A stretch of 64,000 bases of DNA from Actinomadura litoris (GCF_009733595.1 NZ_WOFH01000003.1:682001-746000), one strand, 5' to 3'; numbered from the stretch's first letter, positions 29,572-37,844 are shown. The notes: generated from the sequence alone by a model not told the origin. Numbers and translations: made by a program.

Positions 29572-30441
29572 CTAATCCAGTAGCCGGTCGACCCGTACGG
29601 CGCGTCCCTCCGCCGCCAGGTGCTCGGGCAGCACGCGCCCGAAGAGTTGCCGCGTCCGCGCCACGCTGCCGACGACCCCCGGGCGCTCGCTGTAGGCGAG
29701 GATCGCCGTGTGCCGCTCCCGCTCCCCGAGGACCGGGGTCACGCGGTGCAGCGAATAGCGGCCCTTGAACAACTGGAGGTCCCCGGGGTTCAGCGTGAGC
29801 CGCCGGACGAGACCCGCGCCGTCGCCGGTCAGCACGCTCCGGACGGCGTCGAAGTTCTCCTCCCGCGCGGACCTGATGTTCGGGCAGTACTCGAACACGC
29901 CGCCGCCCTCCGGCTCCTGCGTCAGCAGCGACACCGTGAACTCGTTGGTGTCGAAATGCCACGGGTGCTCCATCCCGGGCCGGACGACGTTGAGGCACAG
30001 CCCCGACAGCGGGTCGCCGAGTTCGTGCACCCGGGGCAGCCCGAAGCAGCTCGCGACGAAATGCTGGAACAGGCCGTTCGAATACAGCCGGTGAATGAGG
30101 TGGGCGGTGGGAATCCGGTCCCGCGCGACAAATGAATTACCGCGCTGGACGGTGATGCGCGCCGGATGGTCATCCGGCAGCGGGGAGCTTGTGTCGATGT
30201 TGTAGGCGTTGACGGTCTCGACGCCGTCATGGGATTGCGGCGCGATCGCCGCGCACTCCTCCCGGAGCGTCTCGCGCAAAGATGGGTGGATGAAATCGGT
30301 GAGCACGCTGCATCCGGATTTCGCCAGGTCGTCCCGGACGCGGGAAACGACGCCGCGCCATCCCTCGCCGCCCGGGTCCTCCAGTGGATAACCCTCCGTG
30401 TTGACCACCTGATCGACCGTGTGAGTGTCCGCCGCGGCCAT
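29572..30441 (-). CDS. Fe(II)/2-oxoglutarate-dependent oxygenase, ArpA/BesD-like
   Basis: The 289-aa protein shows a jelly-roll oxygenase pattern. The metal triad is probably His162-x-Asp164 (WHFDTNEFTVSLL) and His232 (GDLQLFKGRYSLHRVTPV), with the 2OG-binding Arg close after. EPEGGGVFEYCPNIR lies between. It resembles the family containing the BesD-type amino-acid halogenases, where Gly replaces the Asp; here Asp is kept, so hydroxylation is expected. The ATG at 30441 follows GGAAGGAACC. It is the first gene of the methyltransferase/acyltransferase cassette. Substrate is inferred to be a free amino acid or its betaine. Confidence 0.82.
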   Translation of the reverse strand: MAAADTHTVDQVVNTEGYPLEDPGGEGWRGVVSRVRDDLAKSGCSVLTDFIHPSLRETLREECAAIAPQSHDGVETVNAYNIDTSSPLPDDHPARITVQRGNSFVARDRIPTAHLIHRLYSNGLFQHFVASCFGLPRVHELGDPLSGLCLNVVRPGMEHPWHFDTNEFTVSLLTQEPEGGGVFEYCPNIRSAREENFDAVRSVLTGDGAGLVRRLTLNPGDLQLFKGRYSLHRVTPVLGERERHTAILAYSERPGVVGSVARTRQLFGRVLPEHLAAEGRAVRVDRLLD

Positions 30442-30783
30442 GAGGTTCCTTCCGAGTGAGCCGACCCCATTCGGGTTTTAGCACAGGTCTCGCTGCAATT
30501 CACGACCGCGTTTCGGGCTACTCTCAGCGAAAAACGATAACCCGCGCCCGTGACCTGTGAGTTAGCACGTTCCGGCCGACTTCCCGTGTGCCGCGCCGAG
30601 CCCCGTTATGTGTCCCACATCACCTTCCGGGCGCCGCGCGGGCGGCCACCGCCGGGCCCCCGCCGCCGGCCCGGCTCCCCACCCCGCCGCGTGACCACGG
30701 ATGATTCACCGTGAACCTTCCCTTACGCGGCGGCGTCACCCTCTGGTGGAATGCCTGACCACAGGGACGAGCAAGGGGAACGC
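30442..30783. promoter_or_regulatory. Divergent intergenic region with palindrome
   Basis: This 342-nt region separates the leftward oxygenase cassette from the rightward kinase gene and contains no convincing ORF. The left half is relatively AT-rich (GGCTACTCTCAGCGAAAAAC) and should hold the cassette promoter. A perfect 11-bp palindrome TTCACCGTGAA at 30705-30715, about 70 nt before the kinase start, is a possible operator. Confidence 0.4.
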
Positions 30784-32586
30784 GTGGCGGACTGGCGGCT
30801 GGCGGAGTTCATCGAGGCGCGGGAACTCGGGCGTGGTGCGCAGGGACGGGTCGTCCTCGCCCACCACGCCGGGTCCCGCACCCCCGTGGCGATCAAGTAC
30901 CTGGCGCGCGGGGACGAGTCCGCGCTCACGAGCCTGCGGGCCGAGGCCCAGATGCTCGGTCGGCTGACCAGCCCCTATGTCGCGCGCCTGTACCGCTTCA
31001 CCGAGAGCGAGCACGGCGCGGCCATCGTGATGGAGGCCGTCAACGGCGCGTCGCTGAAGGACGTGCTGGCCGAGAACGGGAGGCTGGAGCCCGAGGCGGC
31101 GCTGCTGGTGCTGAAGGGCTCGCTGCTCGGGCTCGCGGCGGCGCACTCGGTCGGCGTCGTCCATCGCGACTACAAGCCCGCGAACGTGGTCGTCCAGGCG
31201 GACGGGCTGAGCAAGCTCGTCGACTTCGGCGTCGCCGTCCTGTCCGGGCAGGGCTCGTTCGCCGGGACGCCCGCCTACATGTCGCCCGAGCAGTGGCGCG
31301 GCGAGCCCGCCACCCCGGCCACCGACGTCTACGCCGCGACCTGCGTTTTCGTCGAGTGCGTGACGGGTCGGCGGCCGTTCCGGGCGGACGGGCGGGCCGC
31401 GCTGATGAACCAGCACCTGACCGCCGCGCCCGATGTCGAGGACCTGCCCGAGGCGCTGCGCCCGCTCGTCGCCGAGGGGATGGCGAAGGCCCCGCAGGAG
31501 CGCCCGCCCGGCGCGGCGGCGTTCGTCTCCCGGCTGGAGGCGGCGGCCGCCGCCGCGTACGGGCCGGACTGGGAGCGGCGGGGCGTCCGCGCCCTGGCCG
31601 CCGCGGCGGTCGGCCTCGCCGCGCTGTTCCCGCTCGGCGCGCTGGCCGTCGCCCCGGGCGCGGCGGGCGCCGCCGCCGGTACCGCGGGCGCGGGAACGGC
31701 CGCCGGGTCGGCCGCGGGGGGCAGCGGTCTCGGCTCGGCCGGGACCGCCGGGGCGAGCGTGAGCAAGGGCTTTCTCGCCACCGCCGCCGGGAAGGGCGCG
31801 ATCGCGGTGGCGGGCGTCGCCGTCGTCGCCACGTCCGCGACCGTCGCGGTCTACGCGACGAAGGGCTCCGACAACCAGGAGCCCGAACCCCTCGCCTCCG
31901 TCCGGCTCGCGTCCCAGACCCAGACGGTCGGCGGGCTCCAGATCCGGGACGCGCGGTACGCCACGGTCACCGGGCTCGGCGACCCCGCGCTGGAGAAGCG
32001 CGTCAACCAGGAGCTCCGCGCGCCCCTCGACCGGCTCATCACGATCGGCAGGGGCAACTACGACCAGGGCAGATGCCGGGGCGTACCCGTCACGGTCTTC
32101 ACGAGCGCGCGGGCGGGGCTGCAAGGGCCGCGGTTCGTGTCCGTCCGGTACTTCATGCAGTCGGACTGGTGCAAGCAGGCGGACGGCGCGGTCGGCGGCG
32201 AGGTCGTCACCGTCGACCTGCGCACCGGCAAGCGGCTCACCGCCACCGACGTCTTCCGTCCCGAGACGCTGACGGCGGCGGGCATCGCGCGGCTCCAGAC
32301 GATCTTCACGCAGCGCGACAACGGCCACGACCGCAAGTGGACCGACTGCAACTCCGACGGGGGGTTCAAGCGGGCCGACTTCTTCCCGGAACGTTCCGAG
32401 GGCACGACGATCAAGGGAATGGAGACCGGCCCGCCCCGCCTGAGCGCGTTCCTCACCCCGGCCGAGTTCCGGCTGTCGTGGCTGCACGGGGGCAGCGACG
32501 GCTGCGGCAACCTGGACTTCGGCGCGTCCTACGCGAGCGTCCGCGCCCTGCTCAAGCCGGACTTCGCGGCCCTCCTGCCGAAATAG
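30784..32586 (+). CDS. Membrane-anchored Ser/Thr protein kinase with RsiV/DUF3298-like C-terminal domain
   Basis: This 600-aa protein (GTG start after CAAGGGGAACGC) has a PknB-type kinase domain. Its motifs are a Gly loop LGRGAQGRVVLA, catalytic Lys in VAIKYLARG, catalytic loop VVHRDYKPANVV, DFG motif and APE-like SPEQWRG. A juxtamembrane Ala/Gly-rich segment and a transmembrane helix (about residues 330-350) follow. The extracellular part (about 360-600) resembles the RsiV/DUF3298 sensor fold, with FGASYASVRALLKPDF at its end. It is likely an envelope sensor kinase. An ATG 11 codons upstream is an alternative start. Confidence 0.88.
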   Translation: MADWRLAEFIEARELGRGAQGRVVLAHHAGSRTPVAIKYLARGDESALTSLRAEAQMLGRLTSPYVARLYRFTESEHGAAIVMEAVNGASLKDVLAENGRLEPEAALLVLKGSLLGLAAAHSVGVVHRDYKPANVVVQADGLSKLVDFGVAVLSGQGSFAGTPAYMSPEQWRGEPATPATDVYAATCVFVECVTGRRPFRADGRAALMNQHLTAAPDVEDLPEALRPLVAEGMAKAPQERPPGAAAFVSRLEAAAAAAYGPDWERRGVRALAAAAVGLAALFPLGALAVAPGAAGAAAGTAGAGTAAGSAAGGSGLGSAGTAGASVSKGFLATAAGKGAIAVAGVAVVATSATVAVYATKGSDNQEPEPLASVRLASQTQTVGGLQIRDARYATVTGLGDPALEKRVNQELRAPLDRLITIGRGNYDQGRCRGVPVTVFTSARAGLQGPRFVSVRYFMQSDWCKQADGAVGGEVVTVDLRTGKRLTATDVFRPETLTAAGIARLQTIFTQRDNGHDRKWTDCNSDGGFKRADFFPERSEGTTIKGMETGPPRLSAFLTPAEFRLSWLHGGSDGCGNLDFGASYASVRALLKPDFAALLPK

Positions 32587-32653
32587 CGCCGGTAACGCCT
32601 CCGTCCCCACGGGTAGAAGGCCGGGAAGGGCGCGGTGGGACGGAGGAGCGGCG

Positions 32654-33904
32654 ATGGACACGGGGCGCGGGGAGCGAATGCTGAGCAGGCTGGTGGCGGC
32701 GAGTCACCTGATCGCTCTGGAGCAGTTGCCGGTCGTGGTCGCCGAGCACGCGGCCCGCGCGGGGCTCGACGACGTCCTGATCTACCTGGTCGATCTCCAG
32801 CAGAACGTCCTGAAGCTGCTGGCCGGGCCGGGCGAGGACGGTGCGGGGCTCGGGGGCGGGCGCGGCGGGGAGGACGCCGAGATCCGCGTCGACGGGACGC
32901 TCGCCGGGCGCGCGTTCCAGAGCGTCCAGACGATGGCCGGGCAGCCCGTCGACGACCGCGCCCGCCACCACTGGGTGCCGATCCTCGACGGCACCGAGCG
33001 GCTCGGCGTCCTGCGGGTGACCGCCGCCCGCGACGACGAGGCGGTGCTGCGGGACGCCGAGGACCTGGCCGGGCTGATCGCTCTGATCGTCGTCAGCAAG
33101 GGGCCGGCCAGCGACTCCCTCTCCCGCCTGGTGCGCCGGCAGGACATGACGGTGTCGGCGGAGATGCAGTGGCGGCTGATGCCGCCGCTGACCTTCGCCA
33201 CCGACCGGGTCGTGATCGGGGCGGCGCTGGAGCCCGCCTACCGGCTCGGCGGCGACACCTTCGACTACGCGCTCGCCGGCGACCGGGTCTTCCTCGGCGT
33301 CTTCGACGCCATGGGCCACGACACCGCCGCCGGCCTGTCGTCCAACCTGGCCGTCGCGGCCTGCCGCAACAGCCGGGTCGGGGGCGGCGACCTCGTGGCG
33401 GCCGGCCGGGCGATCGAGGAGGTCCTGCTCGAACAGGACCGGTCGGGCCGGTTCGTCACCGCCGTGCTGGCCGACCTCGACCTCGGCACGGGCACGCTGA
33501 CCTGGGTGTCCTACGGGCATCCGCCGCCGGTGGTGATCCGCGGCGGGCGCTGGGTGACCACGCTGGACTGCTCGCCGGCCACGCCGCTCGGCACCGGCCT
33601 CGGCGTGGAACCGGAGCTGTGCCGCGAACAGCTCGAACCCGGCGACCGCCTGCTGCTCTACACCGACGGCATCGTCGAGGCCCGCGACCCCGACAAGCGC
33701 GAGTTCGGCCTCGCCCGCTTCGTTGACTTCATCATCCGGCGCAACGCCGACGGGCTGCCCGTCCCCGAGACGCTGCGCCGCCTCATCAACAGCATCCTCG
33801 ACCACCACGCCGGGCGGCTGGACGACGACGCCACCGTCCTCGTCCTGGAATGGCGCGGCCCCGCGCCCCCGGCGAGCGCCGTCGAGGGGGTGGCCCGGAC
33901 CTGA
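32654..33904 (+). CDS. GAF-SpoIIE family PP2C-type protein phosphatase
   Basis: The 416-aa protein has an N-terminal GAF-like sensory region (about 10-165) and a SpoIIE/RsbU phosphatase domain: YRLGGDTFDYALAGDRVFLG, FDAMGHDTAAGLSSN, SYGHPPPVVIRGG, LLLYTDGIVEARDPD and DDDATVLVLEW. The metal-binding Asp residues of PP2C enzymes are present. It should dephosphorylate a STAS-type antagonist or similar target. It starts 67 nt after the kinase gene in the same direction, so a kinase/phosphatase pair is possible. Confidence 0.92.
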   Translation: MDTGRGERMLSRLVAASHLIALEQLPVVVAEHAARAGLDDVLIYLVDLQQNVLKLLAGPGEDGAGLGGGRGGEDAEIRVDGTLAGRAFQSVQTMAGQPVDDRARHHWVPILDGTERLGVLRVTAARDDEAVLRDAEDLAGLIALIVVSKGPASDSLSRLVRRQDMTVSAEMQWRLMPPLTFATDRVVIGAALEPAYRLGGDTFDYALAGDRVFLGVFDAMGHDTAAGLSSNLAVAACRNSRVGGGDLVAAGRAIEEVLLEQDRSGRFVTAVLADLDLGTGTLTWVSYGHPPPVVIRGGRWVTTLDCSPATPLGTGLGVEPELCREQLEPGDRLLLYTDGIVEARDPDKREFGLARFVDFIIRRNADGLPVPETLRRLINSILDHHAGRLDDDATVLVLEWRGPAPPASAVEGVART

Positions 33905-33942
33905 GGCGCGGGCCGCCGGAGCCCGCGCCGCCCGGGGGACGC

Positions 33943-33983
33943 GAACGCGCCGGGTCCCACCTCGGCGGGTGCCCGGCGCGTTC
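33943..33983. terminator. Bidirectional terminator hairpin
   Basis: A perfect 12-bp stem GAACGCGCCGGG / CCCGGCGCGTTC with a 17-nt loop lies between the convergent phosphatase and M50 protease genes. Confidence 0.75.
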
Positions 33984-33993
33984 CGGCGGGAGG

Positions 33994-35340
33994 TCAGGCG
34001 TCGGGGACGGGTTCGGGCGCGGGCCCGTTCACGTAGCGGATGAGGAGCCGCACCAGTCCCCGCGCGAGCTGGAACAGGATCATCGCCAGGCCGAGCAGCG
34101 GCAGCACGAGCAGCACGATCTGCAGGCTGGAGGTGATCAGCTGGAGCGGCCCGGCGCCCCCCGCCGCCTCGGCCGCGAGCCGCCGCATCATCCACCAGTC
34201 CTTGGCGACCAGGTTCGGGACCTGCGTCGCGATGAGCACGAGCTGGAACGCCAGCAGCGGCACGATCGTCAGCACCCAGAGCGCGACGAAGAACTGCGGC
34301 CAGCGCTTGAGGTCGTCCAGCCGGGCGTCGGCCGGGCGGCGCAGGAGCGTGCGGCGCAGGATCGGCCCGATGTAGCGGAACAGGTCGGGGACGCCGATCA
34401 GGTCCGACATGATGTAGTACCCGTCGAACCGGAGCGTCGGCAGCAACTGCTGGAAGATCTCCAGGTTGACGTACAGGACGGCGACCAGCAGCGGCTCGAA
34501 CCCCGTCTGGAGGTAGAGCAGCGTCAGCCCGACGATGAAGATGCCGTTGAAGTAGACGCCCGCGAGGTCGGCGCGCAGCCGTCCGCCGCGTCCGAGCCGG
34601 TAGGACTCGGTGATGTCGGTGTAGAAGGCGGGCCAGACCAGGTAGATGCCGCAGCCCATGACGCCGGGCCGCACGCCTCCGTAGCGGCAGGCGGTGGCGT
34701 GCCCGATCTCGTGGAAGGCCGCCGACGCGATCCCCAGCCCCATGATCAGCAGAATGCTGACCGGGTTCATGATCGTGTGCTGCATCGCCAGCGCCAGCGA
34801 GCGGGTCGTCAGCACCCATGCCTCGCCCGCCACCACGGCCGCGATCATGAGCAGCAGTGCCACCGGCCGGAACAGCCAGCAGAACAGGCCGCCGACGAAC
34901 CAGGTCACCGACTCGGGGAACACGGCGATCTTGAATCGCAGCGCCAGGAACGGGTCGGCCTTGACCACGGGCGGCGGCGTGCCGTCGCTGTAGGTGGTGA
35001 CGCCGAGCGGGGCGAGCTTGCGGTCGACGAGGTAGACGACCTGCTCGCCGGTCAGCCGCGCCCCGGCCGCCGCGCTGACGGCGACCGCCACCCGGTCGAG
35101 CGCGGCCTGGACGTCCTCGCCCGCCCGGGGCTCGTGCTCGTGCAGGGCCTTGGCGACCAGGAACAGCACCGGCGGCAGCCGCACGAGCTGCCGGTTGGGC
35201 AGGCTGACCAGGTGGGGCTGCTCCCGGTAGCCCGAGTTCTTGAACTCGCCGACGAGTTCGGTGCCCTCGGCGAGCGTCGGCAGGGTGAGGGCCGCCGGGG
35301 GCTCGTCCCCCGCCACGTCCGGTGCGGCGGGCCGGCTCAT
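33994..35340 (-). CDS. PqqD-like/M50 fused membrane zinc metalloprotease (putative peptide maturation protease)
   Basis: The 448-aa protein has an N-terminal soluble domain (about 30-115) with a PqqD/RRE-like pattern (LVSLPNRQLVRLPPVLFLVA, GEQVVYLVDRKLAPLG), which in RiPP systems binds leader peptides. The rest is a polytopic site-2-protease-like domain with HEIGH at 210-214 and the third-ligand motif LPTLRFDGYYIMSDL. Several more hydrophobic helices run to the C-terminus. Its ATG overlaps the stop of the upstream precursor peptide gene (ATGA), so enzyme and peptide are translationally coupled. It is likely to cleave or export the two peptides. No radical SAM or cyclodehydratase gene is adjacent. 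Confidence 0.82.
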   Translation of the reverse strand: MSRPAAPDVAGDEPPAALTLPTLAEGTELVGEFKNSGYREQPHLVSLPNRQLVRLPPVLFLVAKALHEHEPRAGEDVQAALDRVAVAVSAAAGARLTGEQVVYLVDRKLAPLGVTTYSDGTPPPVVKADPFLALRFKIAVFPESVTWFVGGLFCWLFRPVALLLMIAAVVAGEAWVLTTRSLALAMQHTIMNPVSILLIMGLGIASAAFHEIGHATACRYGGVRPGVMGCGIYLVWPAFYTDITESYRLGRGGRLRADLAGVYFNGIFIVGLTLLYLQTGFEPLLVAVLYVNLEIFQQLLPTLRFDGYYIMSDLIGVPDLFRYIGPILRRTLLRRPADARLDDLKRWPQFFVALWVLTIVPLLAFQLVLIATQVPNLVAKDWWMMRRLAAEAAGGAGPLQLITSSLQIVLLVLPLLGLAMILFQLARGLVRLLIRYVNGPAPEPVPDA

Positions 35341-35594
35341 TTGTGATGGTCGACGACGGTGGCCGGGACGCAGGTCAGGGTGGAGTAGGGCGCCTGCGCG
35401 AACAGGCCCGTCCCGAGCAGGCCGCTGGTGCCCGGGGAGGAGGTCGCCTGGCAGGCGTAGACGACCGTCGTGTCGCCGGAGCCGCCGTCGCCGCGGACCC
35501 CGCCGGTGGACAGCGCCAGCCGTCCCGGCAGGACCTCGGGGGCGAGCCGGTCGAGGTCGTCGTAACTGAGGGTGAGAGGGTGTGCGGAACGCAT
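35337..35594 (-). CDS. Two-Cys precursor-like peptide 1 (85 aa)
   Basis: This 85-aa peptide has a leader-like N-terminus (LSYDDLDRLAPEVLPGRLAL) and a Gly/Ser/Thr-rich C-terminal part with exactly two Cys, 26 residues apart. It shares with peptide 2 the order SY..LD.LA.EVLP.R in the leader, TT.VV..CQ before the first Cys, GL.G..L in the middle and TC...VV near the second Cys. It has no classical signal peptide. Its stop overlaps the protease start (ATGA). The likely product is a modified or disulfide-bonded secreted peptide. Confidence 0.75.
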   Translation of the reverse strand: MRSAHPLTLSYDDLDRLAPEVLPGRLALSTGGVRGDGGSGDTTVVYACQATSSPGTSGLLGTGLFAQAPYSTLTCVPATVVDHHK

Positions 35595-35626
35595 CGTGAT
35601 CGCTTTCGGGTCGTCCGGAAAGAGGG

Positions 35627-35658
35627 GGAAGGGCCGGCGGGAGAACGCCGGCCCTTCC
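35627..35658. terminator. Intercistronic hairpin between the two precursor genes
   Basis: GGAAGGGCCGGCG and CGCCGGCCCTTCC form a perfect 13-bp stem with loop GGAGAA, within the 100-nt gap between peptide 2 and peptide 1. It could be a leaky terminator or an mRNA stabiliser, giving more peptide 2 transcript than protease transcript, as in many peptide operons. Confidence 0.7.
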
Positions 35659-35694
35659 CAAGCGGGCACGAGCCCGCGATCATGCCTGGCCGGG

Positions 35695-35985
35695 TCAGTG
35701 ACCCGAGACCACCGAGCTGCCCGCGCAGGTGAACGAGCTGTTGGGGTTCTCCGAGCTGAGGCCCAGGGCCCCGACGAGGCCGCCCTGCGAGTGGGTGATG
35801 TTGCCCTGGCAGTTCGGGACGACGGCGGTCGTGCCGCCGCCGTGGCCGTGGCCGCCGGCGTTGAGGTTGGTGTTGGTGTTGTCGTTGTCGCTGCCGCCGC
35901 CGACGATGAGGGTCGACAGCACGGCGCGCTCGGGCAGGACCTCGCCGGCCAGCAGGTCCAGCTCGGTGTAGCTGAAGGACTTCAT
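35695..35985 (-). CDS. Two-Cys precursor-like peptide 2 (96 aa)
   Basis: This 96-aa peptide begins MKSFSYTELDLLAGEVLPER, closely matching the leader of peptide 1. It continues through an Asn/Asp/Gly/His-rich spacer (NDNTNTNLNAGGHGHGGG) to a core with two Cys 27 residues apart (NCQG...FTCAG) and ends VVSGH. The spacer is absent from peptide 1. A good ribosome binding site (AAAAGGAACCTC) precedes the ATG. It is the first gene of the leftward operon, followed by the hairpin, peptide 1 and the protease. Confidence 0.75.
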   Translation of the reverse strand: MKSFSYTELDLLAGEVLPERAVLSTLIVGGGSDNDNTNTNLNAGGHGHGGGTTAVVPNCQGNITHSQGGLVGALGLSSENPNSSFTCAGSSVVSGH

Positions 35986-36075
35986 GAGGTTCCTTTTCTT
36001 CCTTGTCACGCCCGGATCTCAAGGTGGATACCGGATGTCCCATACCTCGCCACGGGTCGAGGCGAAGTAGCTCTA

Positions 36076-36105
36076 CGTATAGCAGATGTCACTGATGGTG
36101 GCCAA
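36076..36105 (-). promoter_or_regulatory. Candidate promoter of the two-Cys peptide operon
   Basis: On the minus strand, a -35-like TTGGCC (36105-36100) is followed by an 18-bp spacer and an extended -10, TGC-TATACG (-10 hexamer 36081-36076). The expected transcription start is about 85 nt upstream of peptide 2. Confidence 0.5.
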
Positions 36106-36258
36106 GCTTGGAATGCGGCGCCGACCGGTCGTGTCGGCCGCCCTGCGCGTGCCGATCCCTTGCGTGCAGGGGCCTGCGGCGTTTTCATCGGCGGACGCAT
36201 GTCGCTCACAGATTGGGTAGGCACCGATGCGCAGGGCCACCGATCACAGGAGGAGCGC

Positions 36259-36795
36259 ATGGCAGACGACAGCTTCAGCATCGACGTGGCGGCGATCCGG
36301 CAGCGGGCCCGCCAGAAGATGGACGACGGGCCGCTGACCGAGGGGTACCGCAGGAGCCCGAGCGAGGTCGTCGGCGTCCTCAACGACGTCCTCGCCACCG
36401 AGATCGTCTGCTGGATGCGCTACTCGCGGCACGCCATCAGCGCGACCGGGATCGACCGCGCGCAGGTGGCCGCCGAGTTCCACGAGCACGCGGAGGAGGA
36501 GCGCCGCCACGCGATGCGCGCTGCCGAGCGCATCAGCCAGCTCGGCGGCGACCCCGACTTCGACCCGAAGACCCTCGCGGAACGCTCCCACACGACCTAC
36601 GAGACCTTCTCCGACGACGACCTGAAGGGGATGCTGGAGGAGAACCTCGTCGCCGAGCGCATCGTCATCGAGTCCTACCAGGAGATCATCCGCTGGCTCG
36701 GCGCCGGCGACGTCACCACGCGCCGCATCATGGAGGAGATCCTCGCCGAGGAGGAGGAGCACGCCGACGACATCATGGACCTCCTCGGCAGGTGA
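36259..36795 (+). CDS. Ferritin-like / bacterioferritin-type protein
   Basis: The 178-aa four-helix protein has paired diiron-site motifs: LATEIVCWMRY and HEHAEEERRHA in the first half, EENLVAERIVIESYQE and ILAEEEEHADDI in the second. It lacks the usual bacterioferritin haem Met context, so it is called ferritin-like; iron storage or oxidant protection is likely. The ribosome binding site ACAGGAGGAGCGC is near perfect and decides the ATG at 36259. Confidence 0.88.
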   Translation: MADDSFSIDVAAIRQRARQKMDDGPLTEGYRRSPSEVVGVLNDVLATEIVCWMRYSRHAISATGIDRAQVAAEFHEHAEEERRHAMRAAERISQLGGDPDFDPKTLAERSHTTYETFSDDDLKGMLEENLVAERIVIESYQEIIRWLGAGDVTTRRIMEEILAEEEEHADDIMDLLGR

Positions 36796-36846
36796 CGTTG
36801 AGCGAGTCTTGACGATTCACCTCGTATCAGCGGGTACGCGGACAGC

Positions 36847-37812
36847 ATGGAATTCGGATACACGCTGCTCTGCGAACAGACCCCGCCGAAACAGCTCGTC
36901 ACCGACCTCGTCGAGGCCGAGGACGCGGGCTTCTCCTACTCGGTGATCTCCGACCACTACTTCCCGTGGCTGGAGGAGATGGGCCACTCCGCCTACACCT
37001 GGTCGGTGCTCGGCGCCCTGGCCCAGGCGACCGACCGCATCCCGCTGATGACGTTCGTGACCTGCCCGATCATGCGCTACCACCCGGCCGTGGTGGCGCA
37101 GAAGGCCGCGACCGTGGGCGTCCTGTCCGACGGCCGCTTCACGCTCGGCCTCGGCGCGGGCGAGAACCTGAACGAGCACGTCGTCGGGCGGGGCTGGCCC
37201 TCGGCGGACGTCCGGCACGAGATGTTCGCCGAGGCCGTCGAGATCATCCGGGCCCTGTTCGGCGGCGACTACGTCAACTACCGCGGCCGGCACTTCGACG
37301 TCGACTCCGCCAAGCTCTACGACCTGCCCGACGAGCCGGTCCGCATCGGCATGGCCGCCTCGGGCCACCGCTCCGCCCACCTCGCCGCCCGGCACGCCGA
37401 CGCCCTGATCTCCGACCAGCCGCTCGGCGACGTCGTCCGCCTGTTCAACAACGAGGCCGGCGTGGGCAAGCCGGTCTACGGCCAGATCCCGATCGCCTTC
37501 GGCGACGATCCCGAGGAGGCCAGGCGGCGCGCCCACATGTGGCGCTTCTCCGTCCCGGGCTGGAAGGTGATGGCCGAACTCCCGGGGCCGGTGAACTTCG
37601 AGGCCGCCTCCGAGACCGTCCGTCCGGAGGACGTCCTGAAGGCGGTCCCGTGCGGCAACGACGTCGAGGACTACATCGAGGCCGTCCAGCAGTGGTCGGA
37701 CGCGGGTTTCACCCACGTCTCGTTCTGCCAGACCGGCGCGGACCACCAAAAGGACTTCCGAACCTGGGCGGAATACGATCTACTCCCCGCCCTCCGCGAA
37801 CGCTTCCCCTGA
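36847..37812 (+). CDS. LLM-class F420-dependent oxidoreductase
   Basis: The 321-aa TIM-barrel protein matches the luciferase-like monooxygenase family that uses F420: FGYTLLCEQTPPKQLVTD, SVISDHYFPWLEE, VLSDGRFTLGLGAGENLNEH and the C-terminal FTHVSFCQTG. Relatives include F420-dependent glucose-6-phosphate dehydrogenase-like enzymes; the true substrate is unknown. It lies 51 nt after the ferritin gene in the same direction, so co-transcription is possible. Confidence 0.9.
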   Translation: MEFGYTLLCEQTPPKQLVTDLVEAEDAGFSYSVISDHYFPWLEEMGHSAYTWSVLGALAQATDRIPLMTFVTCPIMRYHPAVVAQKAATVGVLSDGRFTLGLGAGENLNEHVVGRGWPSADVRHEMFAEAVEIIRALFGGDYVNYRGRHFDVDSAKLYDLPDEPVRIGMAASGHRSAHLAARHADALISDQPLGDVVRLFNNEAGVGKPVYGQIPIAFGDDPEEARRRAHMWRFSVPGWKVMAELPGPVNFEAASETVRPEDVLKAVPCGNDVEDYIEAVQQWSDAGFTHVSFCQTGADHQKDFRTWAEYDLLPALRERFP

Positions 37813-37821
37813 TCCACGGGA

Positions 37822-37844
37822 ATTGGATCACTTCTAGATCCAAT
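37822..37844. terminator. Inverted repeat after the LLM oxidoreductase gene
   Basis: ATTGGATC and GATCCAAT pair perfectly across a 7-nt spacer (ACTTCTA), 10 nt after the stop. This is a plausible terminator at the border of a notably AT-rich stretch. Confidence 0.5.

Noticed and set aside
29572-30441. Reading the 2OG oxygenase as a halogenase
   Set aside because: The second ligand position is Asp (HFD), not the Gly or Ala that opens the halide site in halogenases of this class.
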